In this document: positions 1-5,541 of the stretch, in pieces
How positions within the stretch are numbered: the stretch's first letter is position 1
Layout: every line of letters starts with the position of its first letter
Assembly: GCA_048885185.1 (NCBI GenBank)
Contig: JBHLQC010000111.1
Coordinates: 1-5,541 of the forward strand
From: Hermodarchaeum sp048885185
GTDB lineage: Archaea; Asgardarchaeota; Hermodarchaeia; Hermodarchaeales; Hermodarchaeaceae
Length of the DNA stretch: 5,541 bases
Direction: 5' to 3'
Position numbers and translations under genes: made by a program
The notes under the pieces: generated by a model
The model's input: the letters and a program-made list of their open reading frames with translations, nothing else
What the model was told of the DNA's origin: nothing
Database searches by the model: none

Positions 1-419
1 CCCACCAATTTGTCCGCCACCGCATCGCCAGCTACCTGCAGAAATCATTTCGACGCACCAAAATCAAAGAACTCATCTTTCCCAAGTCCGTACTCGAAGC
101 TGCTGAAGACCCAGAAAAACTGCAACAAGCTGCAGAAGCCCTCTACCGCGAATACTACCGACGCGGCGTACCTTTGGAAGATGCCCGATATCTAGCTCCA
201 ATGGGTTCCGAGACCGCAATCATTGCAACCTTCAATGCTCGTACCCTCCTCGAATCATTCTTCCCTCTCCGATTGCATCGAACAGCCCAATTTGAAATTC
301 GAGCCATTGCCAATGAAATGCTTCGACTTGTAAAAGAAATCGCACCAGTAATTTTTCAAAAACTAGAAGTCGATGAAAAGCTCCTTCAAGAATACAAAAG
401 CTCCATTGGTAAACCCTAA
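1..419 (+). CDS. thyX: Flavin-dependent thymidylate synthase ThyX, C-terminal part (5' end outside window)
   Basis: The reading frame enters the window in phase 3 (first full codon at 3) and runs 138 residues to TAA at 417-419. ThyX makes dTMP from dUMP in the cytoplasm, using methylene-tetrahydrofolate, FAD and NAD(P)H. The fragment begins just before the family signature RHRX7S: R5-H6-R7 and S15 of the fragment. The C-terminal hallmarks follow: EDARYLAP (59-66), NAR (78-80), and LRLHRTAQFEIR (89-100), where R90 matches the essential arginine near the dUMP site. The end, KEIAPVIF (111-118), is also typical. One oddity is that after the signature the sequence is SFRR, where most ThyX proteins have an Arg-Tyr pair (S-x-R-Y), so the conserved tyrosine is replaced by Arg. 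The family call is firm. Whether this copy is a classical active ThyX cannot be judged without its N-terminal half. Its stop interlocks with the stop of the convergent ATPase gene. Confidence 0.9.
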   Translation, partial: HQFVRHRIASYLQKSFRRTKIKELIFPKSVLEAAEDPEKLQQAAEALYREYYRRGVPLEDARYLAPMGSETAIIATFNARTLLESFFPLRLHRTAQFEIRAIANEMLRLVKEIAPVIFQKLEVDEKLLQEYKSSIGKP

Positions 420-2395
420 CCCAATGACTTTGAACCATTAATATCCGTTCGAATTCTTGACAAGCGCATGGCGTTAAGAATCACTGCTAATGATAGACCC
501 ATGTCTCCAACCGCAACGGCAACCCATAATGAAATGAGCCCTGGGAAAGTGAGTACTGCAAGACTGAATTTCACAACCAATGAGGTAACGACATTTTGTC
601 TAACTATGTCTCGAGTCTTCCTACTCAATTGGAATAAATAGGGTAAGCTTGAAAGATCGTCTTGCATTAATGCGATATCTGCAGTATCAATAACAGCATC
701 ACTGCCAATAGCACCCATCGCAATACCAACATCTGCAGCTGCTAAAGCAGGTGCATCATTGATGCCATCGCCGATCATGGCAATCGATCCATATCTCTTT
801 TGTAAGGTCTTAATGACCTTCACTTTCTTCGCGGGTAACAACTCTGCATAGACTTCCTCAATACCTACCTCTGCCGCAATAGCCCTGGCTGATTCTTCAT
901 TATCTCCAGTCAACATGACAGGTAAAATCCCCATTTTCTTCAATACTGAGATTGCTACAACCGCAGACCGACGCACCAAATCTTGAACTGCAATAACACC
1001 AATTACTTCACTTTCAGTGCCAACAAGCACCACCGTTTTACCCTCTCGTTCAAGCCGATCAACTAATTCCCGTGAAAAACCAATGCCCTGTTCAGTGAAT
1101 AACCGTTCACCTCCCACAAAGAACTCCTCCCCATTAATCGTTCCTGAGACGCCACGACCAGGTATCGCAATGAAATTCTTCACAGGCAGAACTTCCCTGC
1201 CTGGGTTTGCTATCTTTTCAACGATTGCCTGACTAATGGGATGCTCAGAAAATGTTTCTAATGAAGCTGCAATTTCGAGGACCTCTTTAGTGGATCCATT
1301 TACTGAAACAATATCCGTAGCCACTAACTGCCCCTCAGTCAACGTACCTGTTTTATCAAACGCTACTACTTTCACGTTTCCTAATTCCTCGATATACCGA
1401 CTCCCCTTAATCAACACACCATTCTTGGTTGCACTTGTGAGGGCAGACACCATCGCCACAGGAGTTGATATCGCAAATGCACATGGACAAGAAATCACCA
1501 AGAGAACAAGTCCACGGTACACCCATTCAAACCAAGGAACACCCAAAACCAAAGTAGGAATTATTGCCACGATTAAGGCAAGTAGGACAATCGTCGGTGT
1601 ATAATATTTTGCAACCTTGTCGATGAAATGCTCAGTGGTTGATCTCTCTTTCTGCGCCTCTTCAACCAAGTTCAAAATTCTCGAAAGCACCGTCTCATCA
1701 GAAAGCCGTGAAACCCGAACCTCAAGGAATCCTTCATTATTGATGGTTCCTGCATACACTTCATCATTGACTTGTTTCAACACAGGAACAGACTCACCTG
1801 TAATAGGCGCCTGATTCACACTCGAAGATCCGCTACTCACAGCACCATCTAAAGGGATTTTATCACCCGGACGTACAACCACAATCTCATCGACTTCAAC
1901 ATCATGAACATGCACACTGACTTCCTTACCAGCCCGTTTTACCTTTGCGATTTCAGGAGCCAGTTTCATTAGCGATGCAACTGAACGCTGAGCTTTCTCC
2001 TTAGCCTTACTTTCGAGAAATTCCGCTATGAAGTAAAGCATCATCACTGCAGCACCCTCTGCCGGATGACCGATGAAAAAACTCGCAACCGCAGCAACTG
2101 TCATCAAGAATGCAATATTTAATTGACGACGGAAGATTAGACCAGAAATTCCTGCTTTAGCGATATAGAATCCAGCAATACAAGCTGTGAAGAAAAATAG
2201 CACTAACGCAAAAACTAGTAGACCAAGTAGAATTTCGAAAACAAGACCTAAACTAAACAGGATACCAGAAGCAAGAACAATGAGAAACCTTCGATCACTC
2301 CACAAAGACCCTCGTGTTATGACTGGTGAATAATCTACTTCACAAGTGCTACAGCCATTTTCTTCATTAGGTCCGTACAAACTCAATCCCTTCAA
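416..2395 (-). CDS. cadA: P1B-2-type heavy-metal translocating ATPase (Zn2+/Cd2+/Pb2+ exporter), HMA-less
   Basis: This 659-residue membrane pump drives divalent soft-metal export with ATP. Visible motifs are TGES (199-202, actuator), CPC (303-305, metal site in TM6), DKTGT (347-351, phosphorylated D347), the SEHP nucleotide-binding motif (383-386), TGDN (496-499) and GDGIND (542-547). The subtype is indicated by N601-x7-K609 in TM7 and D631-M-G in TM8, the P1B-2 (ZntA/CadA) signature, and by ISTPV after CPC. About eight hydrophobic helices fit: two near 37-75, two near 93-126, two near 265-320 and two near 602-640. It is shorter than ZntA or CadA (about 730) because there is no GxTCxxC HMA domain. 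The short N-terminal tail has only C15-x2-C18. The start is uncertain: TTG at 2395 is the first possible start after an in-frame stop, no ATG precedes residue 98, and TTG codons at 2386 and 2380 are alternatives. It is divergent from nikR. Zn/Cd specificity is inferred from the family signature. Confidence 0.93.
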   Translation of the reverse strand: MKGLSLYGPNEENGCSTCEVDYSPVITRGSLWSDRRFLIVLASGILFSLGLVFEILLGLLVFALVLFFFTACIAGFYIAKAGISGLIFRRQLNIAFLMTVAAVASFFIGHPAEGAAVMMLYFIAEFLESKAKEKAQRSVASLMKLAPEIAKVKRAGKEVSVHVHDVEVDEIVVVRPGDKIPLDGAVSSGSSSVNQAPITGESVPVLKQVNDEVYAGTINNEGFLEVRVSRLSDETVLSRILNLVEEAQKERSTTEHFIDKVAKYYTPTIVLLALIVAIIPTLVLGVPWFEWVYRGLVLLVISCPCAFAISTPVAMVSALTSATKNGVLIKGSRYIEELGNVKVVAFDKTGTLTEGQLVATDIVSVNGSTKEVLEIAASLETFSEHPISQAIVEKIANPGREVLPVKNFIAIPGRGVSGTINGEEFFVGGERLFTEQGIGFSRELVDRLEREGKTVVLVGTESEVIGVIAVQDLVRRSAVVAISVLKKMGILPVMLTGDNEESARAIAAEVGIEEVYAELLPAKKVKVIKTLQKRYGSIAMIGDGINDAPALAAADVGIAMGAIGSDAVIDTADIALMQDDLSSLPYLFQLSRKTRDIVRQNVVTSLVVKFSLAVLTFPGLISLWVAVAVGDMGLSLAVILNAMRLSRIRTDINGSKSLG

Positions 2396-2439
2396 GTAGT
2401 CAAATCATTGACGTTGAGAGAGGAAAGAATTCAGGATTT

Positions 2440-2456
2440 ATTAGCTTAGTGCTAAT
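2440..2456. promoter_or_regulatory. Inverted repeat ATTAGC-N5-GCTAAT, candidate metal-regulator operator
   Basis: Perfect 6-bp arms (2440-2445 and 2451-2456) flank a 5-bp spacer between nikR and the ATPase gene. If the shared AT-rich block at about 2465-2479 acts as the TATA region for the minus strand, ATPase transcription would start near 2446, inside this repeat, so a bound protein would block it. The divergent NikR is the obvious candidate binder, but the repeat does not resemble the E. coli NikR box (GTATGA-N16-TCATAC). Positions 2441-2460 also resemble the TTAG-rich boxes of DtxR-family repressors, so a regulator encoded elsewhere is possible. Function is inferred. Confidence 0.45.
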
Positions 2457-2464
2457 TTAATACC

Positions 2465-2479
2465 AATTTATAATAAATT
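2465..2479. promoter_or_regulatory. AT-rich near-palindrome, likely TATA region of the divergent nikR / ATPase promoters
   Basis: AATTTATAATAAATT has 6-bp inverted arms around a TAA centre, so it reads as a TATA-like element on both strands. On the plus strand a TATA box centred near 2471 would place the start about 26 bases on, near 2497. That gives nikR a short leader of about 20 nt containing its ribosome-binding site. On the minus strand it would give the ATPase a leader of about 50 nt. Spacing supports the nikR assignment better than the ATPase one; TATTAAATTA (2453-2462, minus) is an alternative for the ATPase. Confidence 0.4.
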
Positions 2480-2506
2480 TTATTAATTCTAACAATGTAT
2501 TTTATT

Positions 2507-2513
2507 AAGGTGA
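2507..2513 (+). promoter_or_regulatory. Ribosome-binding site of nikR
   Basis: AAGGTGA lies four bases before the ATG at 2518 and matches the AGGTGA part of the complement of the 16S rRNA 3' end. It fixes the nikR start. The neighbouring minus-strand genes show no comparable site. Confidence 0.75.
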
Positions 2514-2517
2514 CTTC

Positions 2518-2925
2518 ATGCCTATCGTTAGCATATCCCTCACTGCAGAGTTATTGAAACAGTTGGATAAATTCATGAAACAACGAGGATACTCGAGTCG
2601 ATCAGAAGCAATCCGTGATGCAGTCCGATCCACCATTTCAGAATTTAAGCTAAGCAAATTTGAACAAGGTCGAGTTACTGCCACCATCACAGTCATCGCT
2701 GCTCACGAACTGCCGGGAGTCGACGAGCGATTAACACGACTCCGCCATAACTATAATCACATTGTATCAGGCAACATGCATCTACATTTGGGCGAATCCT
2801 ATTGTTTGGAAGTATTCATCACCGAAGGTGAAGCCGAAACTGTTTTGGAATTCATCAGTCGCATCCGAGCTATGCGAGGACTTCACCAAGTCAACTACAC
2901 GATTATGCCCCTATCAAAGGAATAG
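2518..2925 (+). CDS. nikR: NikR-type nickel-responsive regulator (ribbon-helix-helix plus ACT-like metal domain)
   Basis: At 135 residues this is the usual NikR length (E. coli 133). Residues 1-45 form a CopG/Arc-type ribbon-helix-helix: a beta strand at 2-8, then helices including GYSSRSEAIRDAVR (24-37), almost identical in pattern to E. coli NikR. Residues about 50-135 are the metal-binding tetramerisation domain. All four high-affinity Ni ligands align: H77, H88, H90 and C96 (E. coli H76, H87, H89, C95). The base-reading strand differs, with I3, S5 and S7 in place of R3, T5 and T7, so the DNA site is probably not the E. coli one. NikR dimers bind operators as tetramers when nickel-loaded. 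Here the gene is divergent from a metal-export ATPase, which suggests it controls that pump and itself. Which metal it senses in vivo is inference. Its last 31 bases overlap the convergent aminotransferase gene. Confidence 0.92.
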   Translation: MPIVSISLTAELLKQLDKFMKQRGYSSRSEAIRDAVRSTISEFKLSKFEQGRVTATITVIAAHELPGVDERLTRLRHNYNHIVSGNMHLHLGESYCLEVFITEGEAETVLEFISRIRAMRGLHQVNYTIMPLSKE

Positions 2926-4871
2926 ACTGTTTTCACGATATTCTTGGTAAACGCAATCATTCGGTTTTGGGTGCGCGTTTTGGGTAAGAAAATGGTTCCG
3001 TTATGAGTCCATGCGATGAGCCTAGTTGCACGTGAACGGGGTGTTTGATCGATTTCCACCAATGTCTGGATGAAGTGATCTACATCATTTTCATTATTTT
3101 CGATGCCAAAGCTGATTCGGATTAGTCCTGGTAGTAAAAGATTGGTCAGTGTTGGAAGTACAAGGAGGAAAATTCTTGCAGCAAATATTCTGACAGGGTG
3201 GATTCTTAAAATGCGTTGGACGAGTAAATGTGCACAGAAACATCCATTCCGAATGCCTATTCCACCCAATTCCGCTAATTCTTTAGCAACAAGATTATGC
3301 GGCACTTTTTTCAAACTAATTACAATTATTCCGCTACGTTGACTGAATCTCGGGGATTTGAGATTTTTCACTCCAAATATTTCAACCTCAGATAACTGAG
3401 CAAGGCCTTGAAGCATCCGATGAGTTAACATTCGCTCCCACTCCTCAATCACATCCATACCGATTCGTTGCAGAAGAAGAAACGCCTTACCCATAGTAGC
3501 AATACCAACCACATTTTCTTCCCCAGATATCCTAATTTTCGAAATATCCTCTGAATGGGGATTGATGATCTCCTTCTTCACGATAAGAGCTCCACTCCCA
3601 AAGGGAGCATACATCTTGTGACCAGAAAAAGCAAAATAATCAATGTTTAATTCGCTCAAAGAAATGGGACGATGGGCGACGACTTGTGCTCCATCAACCA
3701 AAAGCCGTGCCCCATACCGATGGACAATTTGGCTAATGGATTGGAGATTAAATATCGATCCAAGAACATTGGATGCTCCACTCACCGCTACAATTCGAAT
3801 CCGTTGCACACCATACCGGTGCAGTTGATTATACTCCCGTAGCATGCGTTCGAGTTCATCAAGATTCAGAAAACCTTCATCATCTATGGAAACCCGACGA
3901 ACCGTAGCCCCAGTGATGTACCTCCAAGGAAGTTCATTCGAATTGTGTTCCTGCAAAGTTGTAAGGATTACCGGCGTCGAACCATCATCTTGGTCACGAA
4001 CGAGAAATTGTGCTACAATATTAATGGCTTCAGTCGTATTGGAAGTAAACAAAACATCATACTCGTTCAGCGGGGCGTCCAAGAATTCCGCACAAATTTT
4101 TTTCACCTTCGAAACGACGTCTCGGTGAACAATGTTAGGTTGCCAAAGAATTTGTTTAGCCACTTGCCAAATTGGTTCAAAGGTCGGTGTGCTGGCAGCA
4201 TTATCCAAATTGCTATATGCCTGCTCACCCTCAATAGTGGGCACACGAATATCATGGCCGACAAGTGACAGCCTAAGTTTTTGGAGTAATTCTTTTCCGG
4301 AGAGTCCGTCAAATTCATCCTTATCCAGAATCTCTTGTGCAGTTGAAATCGGACTCCCGTGTATTTCAAACGAATTTCTATCAAAATGCCTCATTAATTG
4401 TAGCCCTTTAGCAAGGGCAATAGCATTGATTATGCTTGGTGTTCCTGCCTCAAATCTTGCTGGAGGATTAGTCCATATAACGGACTTGGGATAGACCATA
4501 TTGACTGTTCCCCCACCCATTTGAAGTAAAGCACCTTTGGGCAACGCTTTACGCTTAATCGCCAGTGCTCCAATTCCTAATGGCAGACCAATATCACGAC
4601 TTGAAATCCTCTGAATTTGTGTCGAATCGAAATGTTGTTCCAGTGAATCCAACCGCATTGGAGATCCAAATACGACCATATATTGCGCTATATCCAAATT
4701 CATGCATTCAAGAATAATGTCCCGGGCACTTTCAAACAGAGCTGTTGTCACCATGGAGTTATGACCCGAACCTCGATGAACATTGGAATAGGTCTTCAGT
4801 GCCGTGTAGACACTTCGCTCTAATTCCGCAGAGGCTTGAATGAAAACTGAATTCGATTGATCTTCAACCAT
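2895..4871 (-). CDS. Two-domain class V aminotransferase / cysteine-desulfurase-like protein with degenerate N-terminal pseudodomain
   Basis: Residue numbers count from a GTG at 4889; the preferred ATG at 4871 is residue 7 and gives 658 residues. Neither start has a clear ribosome-binding site. The second domain (about 225-612) is a PLP enzyme of the SufS/CsdA fold: NLDNAASTP (227-235), TSNTTEAIN (282-290, phosphate loop), H315, D399-x2-Q402, SGHK with Schiff-base lysine K425, RNGCFCAH (547-554) with C552 aligned to the SufS catalytic cysteine, and R591 aligned to the substrate-carboxylate arginine. Cysteine desulfuration is therefore the likely reaction. The first domain (about 25-168) resembles the two ends of the same fold (NVHRGSGHNS at 36-45, GGGTVN at 125-130, RFEAGTPSI at 145-153) but has no lysine, aspartate or central core. 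The second domain lacks precisely the GGGT-to-FEAGTP stretch. A 52-residue basic tail follows 612. Substrate and sulfur acceptor are unknown, and no Suf/Isc partner is adjacent. Confidence 0.88.
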   Translation of the reverse strand: MVEDQSNSVFIQASAELERSVYTALKTYSNVHRGSGHNSMVTTALFESARDIILECMNLDIAQYMVVFGSPMRLDSLEQHFDSTQIQRISSRDIGLPLGIGALAIKRKALPKGALLQMGGGTVNMVYPKSVIWTNPPARFEAGTPSIINAIALAKGLQLMRHFDRNSFEIHGSPISTAQEILDKDEFDGLSGKELLQKLRLSLVGHDIRVPTIEGEQAYSNLDNAASTPTFEPIWQVAKQILWQPNIVHRDVVSKVKKICAEFLDAPLNEYDVLFTSNTTEAINIVAQFLVRDQDDGSTPVILTTLQEHNSNELPWRYITGATVRRVSIDDEGFLNLDELERMLREYNQLHRYGVQRIRIVAVSGASNVLGSIFNLQSISQIVHRYGARLLVDGAQVVAHRPISLSELNIDYFAFSGHKMYAPFGSGALIVKKEIINPHSEDISKIRISGEENVVGIATMGKAFLLLQRIGMDVIEEWERMLTHRMLQGLAQLSEVEIFGVKNLKSPRFSQRSGIIVISLKKVPHNLVAKELAELGGIGIRNGCFCAHLLVQRILRIHPVRIFAARIFLLVLPTLTNLLLPGLIRISFGIENNENDVDHFIQTLVEIDQTPRSRATRLIAWTHNGTIFLPKTRTQNRMIAFTKNIVKTVYSFDRGIIV

Positions 4872-4971
4872 GGTGTTACAGCACAACACAATTGATAATC
4901 ATTGGATAGAATTCTAACAAGTACAAATACCCTGAGGAAGGGAAGAATTTGATTCAGCTATTTCCTATTTA

Positions 4972-4983
4972 TTATCATGATAA
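4972..4983. promoter_or_regulatory. 12-bp perfect palindrome TTATCATGATAA, candidate operator
   Basis: The palindrome partly overlaps the downstream end of the predicted minus-strand TATA box (4981-4990). A bound regulator there would obstruct polymerase recruitment at the aminotransferase promoter. The same hexamer recurs inside GATAATCATT (4894-4903), which resembles the GATAAT units of Fur boxes. The regulator is unknown. Confidence 0.4.
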
Positions 4984-5034
4984 ATATAAAGTAACATCAA
5001 TACTTTTCCTTAATTAAACATCTGCTAAGTTCGA

Positions 5035-5053
5035 TGAGTAGAAACTTTACTCA
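5035..5053. repeat. Short inverted repeat TGAGTA-N7-TACTCA
   Basis: Perfect 6-bp arms (5035-5040 and 5048-5053) lie about 55 bp beyond the stop of the AbrB-like gene on the minus strand. The stem is short and no T-tract follows on either strand, so a terminator role is only a weak possibility. Confidence 0.3.
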
Positions 5054-5107
5054 AACAGAAACCTAACTCACCGACGCGGTTTATCAGATACAATAAATGG
5101 AGTGAAG

Positions 5108-5368
5108 CTATTCTTCTTCGAAGAGTTCAACCTTCTTGAGACGAATTTCATCCCGCATAGGATTAGCTGCCATCAAGAAGTATTCTCCGCCCTCAAGCTT
5201 CATCATCTCTCGGATCTGTTTAGGAATGACAACATGATAGGACGAGCCATCAGGCCGCATGTAGCCCTTCACAATAATGCGTACTTTCTTTCGCATATGA
5301 TGGGGTGGTCGGTGACGTACAATGGGCTCAGGCTGTTCAGGAGATTTGGGAAGTTTTTCTTTTGACAT
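5108..5368 (-). CDS. Small SpoVT/AbrB-fold DNA-binding protein
   Basis: This gene encodes 86 residues from ATG at 5368. An in-frame GTG at 5377 would add three (89). I prefer the ATG because GTGA (5377-5374) sits five bases before it as a possible ribosome-binding site, and the predicted start of transcription is near 5370-5374. Numbering from the GTG, residues about 31-85 match the AbrB/MazE swapped-hairpin fold: a strand KVRIIVKG (31-38), a loop, VVIPKQIREMMKLEGGEYFLM (49-69) with the typical IPK-x-IR core, then a final strand. A proline- and histidine-rich basic arm (PIVRHRPPHH, 18-27) precedes it and an acidic tail ends it. Such proteins are dimeric DNA binders, either transition-type regulators or antitoxins. 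No toxin gene is adjacent in the visible sequence, so a stand-alone regulator is favoured. Targets are unknown; the inverted half-sites just upstream suggest self-control. Confidence 0.8.
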   Translation of the reverse strand: MSKEKLPKSPEQPEPIVRHRPPHHMRKKVRIIVKGYMRPDGSSYHVVIPKQIREMMKLEGGEYFLMAANPMRDEIRLKKVELFEEE

Positions 5369-5393
5369 TTTACTCACGATGTATATTTATGTA

Positions 5394-5429
5394 GATTATA
5401 ACTAGTATAATCAGTAGTATTATTATACT
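5394..5429. promoter_or_regulatory. Cluster of three inverted half-sites (AGTATAATC-like) over the AbrB-like gene promoter
   Basis: GATTATA (5394-5400) and TATAATC (5406-5412) are perfect 7-bp inverted arms with a 5-bp spacer. AGTATAAT (5404-5411) and ATTATACT (5422-5429) are perfect 8-bp arms with a 10-bp spacer, about 18 bp centre to centre. The middle half-site is shared by both pairs. TTATAA at 5396-5401 is a plausible TATA core for the minus-strand gene, predicting transcription from about 5372 and an almost leaderless message. TCAGTAG also repeats directly at 5411-5417 and 5429-5435. This looks like an operator with promoter, possibly bound by the AbrB-like protein itself. Confidence 0.45.
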
Positions 5430-5541
5430 CAGTAGATTTAAATCTTTCCATTCTGAAAACCTTCAAAAACTTGTAACCCATAAAATCCGAAATTAGACAT
5501 CACAGGAGAGACACCCAATTCCAATCGAAGCCATCTTCTTT
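5430..5541. other. Unassigned window edge
   Basis: No gene can be supported in these 112 bases. On the minus strand, frames open from the window edge end at TGA 5500-5502 (13 residues) and at TAA 5438-5440 (33 residues, ending in FEGFQNGKI). Either could be the C-terminus of a gene lying beyond the window, but neither is recognisable. The plus-strand frames I followed from 5441 close quickly. Confidence 0.3.

Larger units (their letters stand above)
4872..5107 (-). promoter_or_regulatory. Intergenic promoter region of the aminotransferase gene
   Basis: This 236-bp stretch has no credible gene; the ORFs I checked are only about ten codons or shorter. On the minus strand TTTATATTTA (4990-4981) is a good archaeal TATA box, predicting transcription from about 4959 and a leader of roughly 85-90 nt before the ATG at 4871. 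TTATCA/TGATAA hexamers occur at 4893-4898, within the palindrome at 4972-4983, and at 5081-5086. A second, closer promoter is not evident. Confidence 0.5.

Noticed and set aside
352..362. TTTTT followed by AAAAA, a possible bidirectional T-tract terminator
   Set aside because: It is inside the thyX coding sequence, only five bases each way, and encodes a normal ThyX segment. A role in ending the ATPase transcript cannot be excluded but is not supported.
1236..1604. Plus-strand 122-residue frame
   Set aside because: It is antisense to the conserved P-type ATPase core and has no domain or ribosome-binding site.
3844..4268. Two overlapping plus-strand frames of about 100 residues
   Set aside because: They are antisense to the catalytic aminotransferase domain and show no recognisable features.
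4103..4384. Minus-strand 93-residue frame within the aminotransferase gene
   Set aside because: It lies in another frame of a gene with clear family motifs on both sides and has no recognisable domain.
4083..4889. Pseudogene interpretation of the N-terminal aminotransferase domain
   Set aside because: The frame is intact through both domains, the missing parts are complementary rather than random, and I recall intact proteins of the same layout in bacteria.
5035..5053. Rho-independent-style terminator
   Set aside because: The stem is only six base pairs and no T-tract follows on either strand.
5102..5365. Plus-strand 87-residue frame opposite the AbrB-like gene
   Set aside because: The minus-strand frame has a clear SpoVT/AbrB domain; the plus frame has no recognisable features.
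5108..5377. Antitoxin of a toxin-antitoxin pair
   Set aside because: No small toxin frame adjoins it: downstream is a gene-free promoter region, and the sequence upstream to the window edge holds no gene.

Overview
The window looks archaeal. TATA-like elements sit at spacings typical of archaeal promoters, the NikR gene has an AAGGTGA ribosome-binding site, and all recognisable gene families are common in archaea. An uncultured, fairly AT-rich mesophilic lineage (possibly Asgard or a related group) would fit, but the sequence alone does not fix the taxon. Five protein genes are supported, and no RNA gene, CRISPR array or mobile element was seen.

Layout. Positions 1-419 (+) hold the C-terminal 138 residues of a flavin-dependent thymidylate synthase (ThyX). 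Its stop codon interlocks with the stop of a convergent 659-residue P1B-2-type heavy-metal ATPase (416-2395, -) that has lost the usual N-terminal HMA domain. A 122-bp AT-rich divergent promoter region separates the ATPase gene from a NikR-type regulator (2518-2925, +) that keeps all four nickel ligands. The 3' end of nikR overlaps by 31 bp the 3' end of a convergent ~658-residue class V aminotransferase / cysteine-desulfurase-like gene (2895-4871, -). A 236-bp promoter region with a 12-bp palindrome follows. Then come a small SpoVT/AbrB-fold DNA-binding protein (5108-5368, -), a compact cluster of inverted half-sites at its promoter, and about 110 bp of unassigned sequence to the window edge.

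How the genes may work together. The divergent nikR / metal-ATPase pair looks like a metal-sensing and metal-export module, with a 6-bp-arm inverted repeat placed about where ATPase transcription should begin. The pairing is unusual, because NikR is best known for repressing nickel uptake, while the pump carries the Zn/Cd/Pb signature. The cysteine-desulfurase-like protein could supply sulfur for Fe-S clusters or thiols, which links loosely to metal stress, but no Suf/Isc partner lies in the window.

The most interesting item is the architecture of that enzyme. Its catalytic C-terminal domain has all the expected PLP and cysteine residues but lacks the stretch from the GGGT motif to the FEAGTP motif. 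Its degenerate N-terminal domain has lost the catalytic core and retains exactly that stretch. This suggests a built-in pseudo-subunit that completes the active site. I recall similar bacterial proteins, so it may be a conserved but poorly characterised family rather than a one-off.
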